Source of the DNA: Arcicella sp034931005
GTDB lineage: Bacteria > Bacteroidota > Bacteroidia > Cytophagales > Spirosomataceae
DNA length: 64,000 nt
Assembly (NCBI RefSeq): GCF_034931005.1
Contig: NZ_JAYGIN010000031.1
Coordinates: 1-64,000, forward strand
Direction of reading: 5' to 3'
Numbering within the stretch: position 1 is the first letter of the stretch; each line of letters begins with the position of its first letter. The notes beneath the pieces were generated by a model. It searched no databases. It was not told where the DNA came from and saw only the letters and a list, made by a program, of their open reading frames with translations. Below are positions 59,850-64,000 of the stretch, in pieces. The position numbers and the translations under genes are program-made.

Positions 59850-60506
59850 AAGCGGAGTTTTTTGTCAATATTTAACCTTGCCTATTTAAGGTTAAATAGG
59901 CACTAAGCGGAGTTTTTTGTCCAAAACACAAAACATAACTAACTGACAATCAATTAGTTACAATTCCCTGTATTTTAATATCTGGTAAAAATGCTCTTAT
60001 CAGAACAATTTTTATAAAATCCGAATGTATTAAGCGGAGTTTTTTGTAAAAGCTTATTGATTATAATATACTCATAATCAGACACTTATATTAAATTGAT
60101 TAAAAAAAGGTTAAAATTATTTTACACATCAATAAGTTAATTAGGCTCTAAAATATATTAAGCGGAGTTTTTTGTAAAAAATGAAATATATAACTATTTA
60201 AAAATCAATGAGTTATATACAAGCGGAGTTTTTTGTCATATAATATTAAGTCTATGAAGAACAAGAACTTGAGCTAAAACACAGAATTAGACGAACCAAA
60301 ACCCCAATCCTATTATTTTTAGTAATTCCGTCCTTGATTTTTATTTAATTTATCAAAATAATTTGTTTGATTTAGAAGGGTCTAACTTGCTAATTTTCAG
60401 TGTGTTGGAATCAATAAGCGGAGTTTTTTGTAAAGCAAGCGGAGTTTTTTGTAAAAAATCAAATAATAAGCGGAGTTTTTTGTAAGCTTAAGCGGAGTTT
60501 TTTGTA
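59850..60506 (+). repeat. replication origin iterons, nine copies of AAGCGGAGTTTTTTGT
   Basis: The 16-bp iteron occurs at 59850, 59905, 60032, 60161, 60221, 60417, 60438, 60469 and 60491, all in the same orientation. The last four are packed at 21-31 bp intervals and the others are spread. A 22-bp palindrome GCCTATTTAA-GG-TTAAATAGGC (59880-59901) lies between the first two. Intervening DNA is very AT-rich, as in a melting region. TATATTTG (60516-60523) is a perfect -7 box just after the last iteron, so Rep binding should repress its own gene. No gene lies in 59751-60546. Confidence 0.93.
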
Positions 60507-60546
60507 AAATTGATTATATTTGTTTACCCTAAAAGTCAATACCTGA

Positions 60547-61557
60547 ATGGAAGAAATCATACATATTGAAAGTACAGAAGAAACTTATCAAGAACACCCT
60601 TTCATACCTAATCGAAAACTAAATTATTTGCCCAATCAAATAGTTATCAGTAGTACTAAGTTCACGAGAGTTGAGCAGAAGCTATTTGAAATGTTTGTGA
60701 ATCAAATTAACTATGCAATGATTAAGGCAAATCACTCTTTAATTGTGAGAATACCGATTGTAGAGGTCAAAAAATTTGTAAGGGCAAGTCAAATTTTAGA
60801 AGTCACGCATTCTATGGCAAGTAAGGTTATGACTTTGTTTGACATGAACGACCCACAGCATAGATTTGCCCATATTCCAATTTTTACACTGGTTGCCTAT
60901 AATCAAGACGATTCGGGTTTCTTAGAGTTTAGAACAAACTCTCTATTCACACCATATCTTGCGAGTTTGGGGTCAGAATACACCAAGTATGACTACAAGA
61001 CAATTATGGGCTTTAAATCAATTTATACTTCACTAATGTATAAACTAATACGAATGCAATTGGGACAACGAAAAACAAGTTTTACATACTCTGTTGCAGG
61101 TTTAAAAGCATTTTTACAAGTAGATAAGAAATATGACGATTTAAAAGACCTAAAAAAGAACGTATTAGCTCCAGCCATAAAGGAGTTAGCAGAAATGCCC
61201 ATTCCAATTGAAATTCAAATTACCAATACAGGCGGAAAAATACGAAACGTAACACATTTTGATTTTAAAATAACAACAACATTAGATATTAGTAGAAAAG
61301 AAAAAGAGGATTTCAAATACGCAGTTGCTCAGAATCCAGAAGCCGTATTTGCTCAGATTGAGCATATTATTCGCTCTGAATATACTTTTTCAAAAGCTCA
61401 GCAACAACATATCATTGATACGCAAGAATTATTAAATATGTTTATCAATTTACATCTCGAAATTATTTCAGGCATACATCCACAAATCAGAAATAAAACG
61501 AAATGGATGCTCGCTTGCTTAGGGCTGATTAATTCAAAAGTTACTCCCAAACAATAA
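60547..61557 (+). CDS. repB: Rep_3-type replication initiator
   Basis: This 336-residue protein has the two-winged-helix Rep_3 layout. The first WH is around KFTRVEQKLFEMFVNQINYA (about residues 38-57), and GSEYTKYDYKTIMGFKSIYT through LMYKLIRMQLGQRK (about 146-178) gives the second domain typical of initiators binding iterons. It lies directly downstream of nine iterons and should bind them to open the origin and control copy number. A hairpin terminator follows at 61592. Confidence 0.9.
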   Translation: MEEIIHIESTEETYQEHPFIPNRKLNYLPNQIVISSTKFTRVEQKLFEMFVNQINYAMIKANHSLIVRIPIVEVKKFVRASQILEVTHSMASKVMTLFDMNDPQHRFAHIPIFTLVAYNQDDSGFLEFRTNSLFTPYLASLGSEYTKYDYKTIMGFKSIYTSLMYKLIRMQLGQRKTSFTYSVAGLKAFLQVDKKYDDLKDLKKNVLAPAIKELAEMPIPIEIQITNTGGKIRNVTHFDFKITTTLDISRKEKEDFKYAVAQNPEAVFAQIEHIIRSEYTFSKAQQQHIIDTQELLNMFINLHLEIISGIHPQIRNKTKWMLACLGLINSKVTPKQ

Positions 61558-61591
61558 GTCAAAATTAGTTCCACATAAAGCATTTTTACAA

Positions 61592-61632
61592 AAAAGGAGT
61601 GTCACCAATTTTCAAGTTGGTACACTCCTTTT
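61592..61632. terminator. bidirectional terminator between rep and parB
   Basis: AAAAGGAGTGTCACCAA and TTGGTACACTCCTTTT pair with one mismatch (C-A) around 8 bases. T-rich flanks on both strands suit the convergent rep and parB genes. Confidence 0.8.
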
Positions 61633-61636
61633 ACAT

Positions 61637-62614
61637 TTATTCAATACTTTGTAATTTTTTCTTATACTTCAAAATTTCATTAATCAGTTTATCACAATCT
61701 TCTGCTCTGTTTATTGATTTTACCATTTGAATAAGTCTCTCCTGATTCTTGTTAGCTTGAACTACAGGTTTAGCAGTTTCAAGGATGGAAGTCGGTAAAG
61801 TTAAAAGACTATCAATTTGGGTAGAAAGAGTATCGGATTCTTTTAATTTACCTATTTCAATAATTGTACTTTTATTGACTGAAGATTTCCCTTGTAATAC
61901 ATCATTTTTCAATTCAGTGGGCAATCGGTCTAAACCTTTGGCAAAGTCAGCATCTCGACGAATAGTCTTTTCATTGACATTAAACTGCTCCGCTAATTGC
62001 TCCGAAAGACTCACTTTTTTCACCGTCTGGACATTTTGTCCACTCGGTAGAATATCGTTATCAAATTCGGTTGATAACTCAGTATCATTCACCGTCTGGA
62101 CATTTTGTCCACTCGGTGGATTTGATGTAAATTTACCCCCTTCTCCTCTTTGTATTTGACTGTTTTTTAGTGAGTTATACTTTAATCCACGTAAATATGA
62201 AATTTGCTCAATAGATAGGTTTCTTCTACCTAATTGATGGTCAATCATATAGTCAAATACCTTCTCAAAATTCGGAAATTCGACGATAACAATTTTAAAA
62301 TCTATGTTGAATTTCTGGCAAATTTCATAACGGTTATGTCCGTCAATCAACACAAAACAAGGCTCATCTGAAAGTCCTAAATTAGGTTGAGCAATAGCTT
62401 GTGTTGTTTCCCAAACAGTTAATGCATCCTTACATCCAAACTCCAAAATATTTTGTTCAAGTTGCTTTTTTTCGTCTGGTAAAAGAGGCGGAATAAACCT
62501 TTTAATTTCTTCTAAGATAATTAAATCTTTTTTTACTTTTTCTGCCTGAGAATACATTGCCGTTGGAGTAGATGCCTTTGTATTAACCATTGCAGACATA
62601 AAATTTTTAGCCAT
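61637..62614 (-). CDS. parB: ParB-like partition protein
   Basis: This 325-residue protein has a ParB N-terminal domain (IKRFIPPLLPDEKKQLEQNI, CFVLIDGHNRYEICQKF with the GHNR-type motif at about residues 92-95) and a central HTH (LSEQLAEQFNVNEKTIRRDA, about 200-219). Between them is an internally repeated PPSGQNVQTV segment (two copies 23 codons apart) whose DNA is a duplicated palindrome. It lies 12 bp after parA. It should bind a centromere and load onto DNA to segregate the plasmid. Confidence 0.85.
   Translation of the reverse strand: MAKNFMSAMVNTKASTPTAMYSQAEKVKKDLIILEEIKRFIPPLLPDEKKQLEQNILEFGCKDALTVWETTQAIAQPNLGLSDEPCFVLIDGHNRYEICQKFNIDFKIVIVEFPNFEKVFDYMIDHQLGRRNLSIEQISYLRGLKYNSLKNSQIQRGEGGKFTSNPPSGQNVQTVNDTELSTEFDNDILPSGQNVQTVKKVSLSEQLAEQFNVNEKTIRRDADFAKGLDRLPTELKNDVLQGKSSVNKSTIIEIGKLKESDTLSTQIDSLLTLPTSILETAKPVVQANKNQERLIQMVKSINRAEDCDKLINEILKYKKKLQSIE
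62023..62116. repeat. duplicated dyad inside parB, candidate centromere
   Basis: CCGTC-TGGACATTTTGTCCA-CTCGG occurs at 62023-62047 and 62092-62116, exactly 69 bp apart and in frame. The core TGGACA-TTT-TGTCCA is a perfect dyad, and the flanking CCG/CGG extends it. The duplicated block is longer than the dyad. Two identical dyads within a partition gene suggest parS-like sites. Confidence 0.55.
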
Positions 62615-62626
62615 TAGATTCGGTAT

Positions 62627-63598
62627 TTAAATAATGAAAAATTCCTTTGCTAATTCCGCATACTGTTGGGCAACTGGAGACTTAGGAGAATATGAGAAAA
62701 TATCCTGTTGTGCCACCTGAGACTGCTGGATGATTGTTGCTCGTTCAATGAAAATATTGAATATTGGAATATGTTTATATTCGGTTTTTACAAAATCCAT
62801 CATTTGTCTGTGAACAAGCGTATTTTCAGTTACCATAGTAAACAAAATGCCTTTTACAATAAGGGTAGGATTTGACTCCTCCCGAACTTCATAAATACGA
62901 TTAAAAAGGCTATCTACACCATATAAAGCAGATGCTTCAGGCTGAAGTGGAATGATACATAAATCAGAAGCCACCAATGCGTTAGTTGTGAATATATTCA
63001 ACGCAGGAGGACAATCAATCAGGATAAAATCAAACTCACTACTTACCTTTTGTAGCCTATTTTTAAGACGCTTTTCGTTACCAATTGAGTTAATTAACTC
63101 CAACTCTCGATACGCCATTTTTATGTTAGAAGGAGACAATGATAAGTTTTCTGCCAATGGAATGATTGGTAAATCATCTTTACTTAGCAATGCGTCAATT
63201 ACTTGAAACTCCGTTTCATGCACACCACAACACTGAGAAGTGTTTCCTTGCGAATCAAAATCAACTAATAAAACCTTGAATCCCGAAAGAGCAAGTGCTT
63301 TTCCTAAATTAATCGTAGTCGTAGTTTTACCGACACCTCCTTTGTGATTAACGATTGAAATGATTTTTGCCTTTGAAAACAACTCATCAGCATAACCATA
63401 TTCTCTTAAAACTGGCTCTAAAAATTGACAATGTTTTTCGTTAAGACGAAGTGTACCACTCACCACTTTATGTAGCGTTCGAGAAGGTAAACCTGCTTCT
63501 TTCTCAATTTGCGTCAAGTTTAAGGCAGGCTTATGTTTTAGGAATTTTAAGACTTTTTCTGGCGTTATCATCTGAATATCTTTTTTACAAATATGCAA
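62627..63598 (-). CDS. parA: ParA partition ATPase with N-terminal HTH
   Basis: This protein of up to 323 residues has an N-terminal helix-turn-helix (LTQIEKEAGLPSRTLHKVVS, about 28-47) and a ParA ATPase domain: deviant Walker A VNHKGGVGKTTTTINLG (about 83-99), VDFDSQGNTSQ, and FILIDCPPALN. The HTH suggests type Ia ParA that represses its operon. A palindrome TGATAATTATCA at 63648-63659 could be the operator. An internal ATG (63571, MITPEKV) may be the real start, since CATATTTG, a near-consensus -7 box, overlaps the first ATG. Confidence 0.9.
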   Translation of the reverse strand: MHICKKDIQMITPEKVLKFLKHKPALNLTQIEKEAGLPSRTLHKVVSGTLRLNEKHCQFLEPVLREYGYADELFSKAKIISIVNHKGGVGKTTTTINLGKALALSGFKVLLVDFDSQGNTSQCCGVHETEFQVIDALLSKDDLPIIPLAENLSLSPSNIKMAYRELELINSIGNEKRLKNRLQKVSSEFDFILIDCPPALNIFTTNALVASDLCIIPLQPEASALYGVDSLFNRIYEVREESNPTLIVKGILFTMVTENTLVHRQMMDFVKTEYKHIPIFNIFIERATIIQQSQVAQQDIFSYSPKSPVAQQYAELAKEFFII

Positions 63599-63821
63599 TA
63601 TTTTATCTAAAATTTAAAATAAAGTACATTTTTTGCCTAAAATATTTTGATAATTATCACAAACTTAAAAAGAATAAAATGCGACGTAATTAGCTGGTAT
63701 AAAATCAGCAATAGATTTTACAAGATGTGTTTGCTGCTTGCGAAAATAATAACCTTTCCTTATACGTTAAATGTTGGGTACCATAAATTTAGATTCCTCA
63801 AAAATCAATAACATCATAACT

Positions 63822-64000
63822 ATGCAAAAGAAAATTTTATCAATCGTTTTTACAGTTTTATCAACATCTTTATTTGGACAATCAAAAGAAGGGAAATTGA
63901 GCAACTTGCTTTACGCACACAACAAACTCATGTATTCTTTTCGATGGCTTATAATTCTATTTTTATCTGCTGCTTTACCAGCACAGTCCCAAAATACAGA
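63822..64000 (+). CDS. start of an exported protein, runs off the window
   Basis: The frame from ATG 63822 encodes a signal peptide (KILSIVFTVLSTSLFGQ) and then, in the same frame at M37 (63930), a second signal-peptide-like stretch (WLIILFLSAALPAQSQ). Two export signals in tandem suggest that a truncated gene start is fused in frame to another gene, or that the true start is 63930. Function cannot be judged. The upstream region 63660-63820 shows no other gene. Confidence 0.45.
   Translation, partial: MQKKILSIVFTVLSTSLFGQSKEGKLSNLLYAHNKLMYSFRWLIILFLSAALPAQSQNT

Noticed and set aside
1..64000. tRNA or rRNA genes
   Set aside because: No cloverleaf with a GTTCGANNC-type T-loop or rRNA-like sequence was noticed by reading, although a computed scan was not possible.

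Overview
The window is AT-rich DNA from a Bacteroidota (Bacteroidetes) bacterium, probably a Cytophagales-type organism. Evidence is the DUF4134/DUF4133 TraE/TraF pair with TraG, K, M, N, O, Q and J; promoters of the TAnnTTTG type (the -7 box of this phylum) instead of TATAAT; the absence of Shine-Dalgarno sequences; and REP-like palindromes typical of these genomes. An iteron-controlled Rep_3 initiator, ParA/ParB, a MOBP-type relaxase and a full conjugation operon indicate a large conjugative plasmid (or plasmid-like integrated element) loaded with defence genes.

Layout. 1-912: decayed DNA with a broken S24/LexA-like regulator, then a promoter-operator. 913-10425: type III-A CRISPR effector operon cas6-cas10-csm2-csm3-csm4-csm5, followed after a long perfect hairpin by an AAA_14/DUF4143 ATPase and csm6. 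10485-11456 (minus): a WYL-domain regulator. 11546-17054: an adaptation module made of a RecD/Pif1-like helicase, cas1, a CRISPR-associated primase-polymerase (VirE-N/BT4734-like), an N-terminally extended cas2 and a TPR-plus-OB protein. 17218-19783: CRISPR array with 35 repeats plus two eroded repeats. 20249-28481 (minus): type I restriction-modification hsdM-(broken DUF1016)-hsdS-REP transposase-hsdR, peppered with palindromic repeats and a MITE. 28855-34681: DUF1896-like gene and a giant methylase-helicase resembling phage-P1-DarB-type anti-restriction proteins. 34772-39481: AbiE type IV toxin-antitoxin, a degenerate zeta-like kinase, an intact zeta module and a HUH-less IS200-transposase-like protein. 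39578-53730: conjugation operon. 54102-57929 (minus): coupling protein, relaxase and relaxosome accessory protein, then a probable oriT. 58238-61557: small accessory genes, a ParA/MinD ATPase, nine iterons and the Rep initiator. 61637-63598 (minus): ParB and ParA. 63822-64000: start of an exported protein that runs off the window.

How it fits together. The WYL regulator probably controls the whole CRISPR locus: the same dyad (TAGTGTAA-N5-TTACACTA) lies exactly 8 bp upstream of a candidate -7 box in front of cas6, in the WYL/helicase divergent region, and in front of the primase-polymerase gene. The most unusual signal is in the adaptation module: four of its five genes (helicase, cas1, primase-polymerase, TPR-OB) have no usable ATG/GTG/TTG at the point where homology to their families begins. 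Instead they share a short related leader, readable in frame as (I/T)F(N/K)TT, whose two best copies differ largely at third codon positions. This suggests a common non-AUG initiation or leader-peptide mechanism and is my main candidate for something undescribed.

All assignments come from reading the sequence and the translations; no database search was possible.
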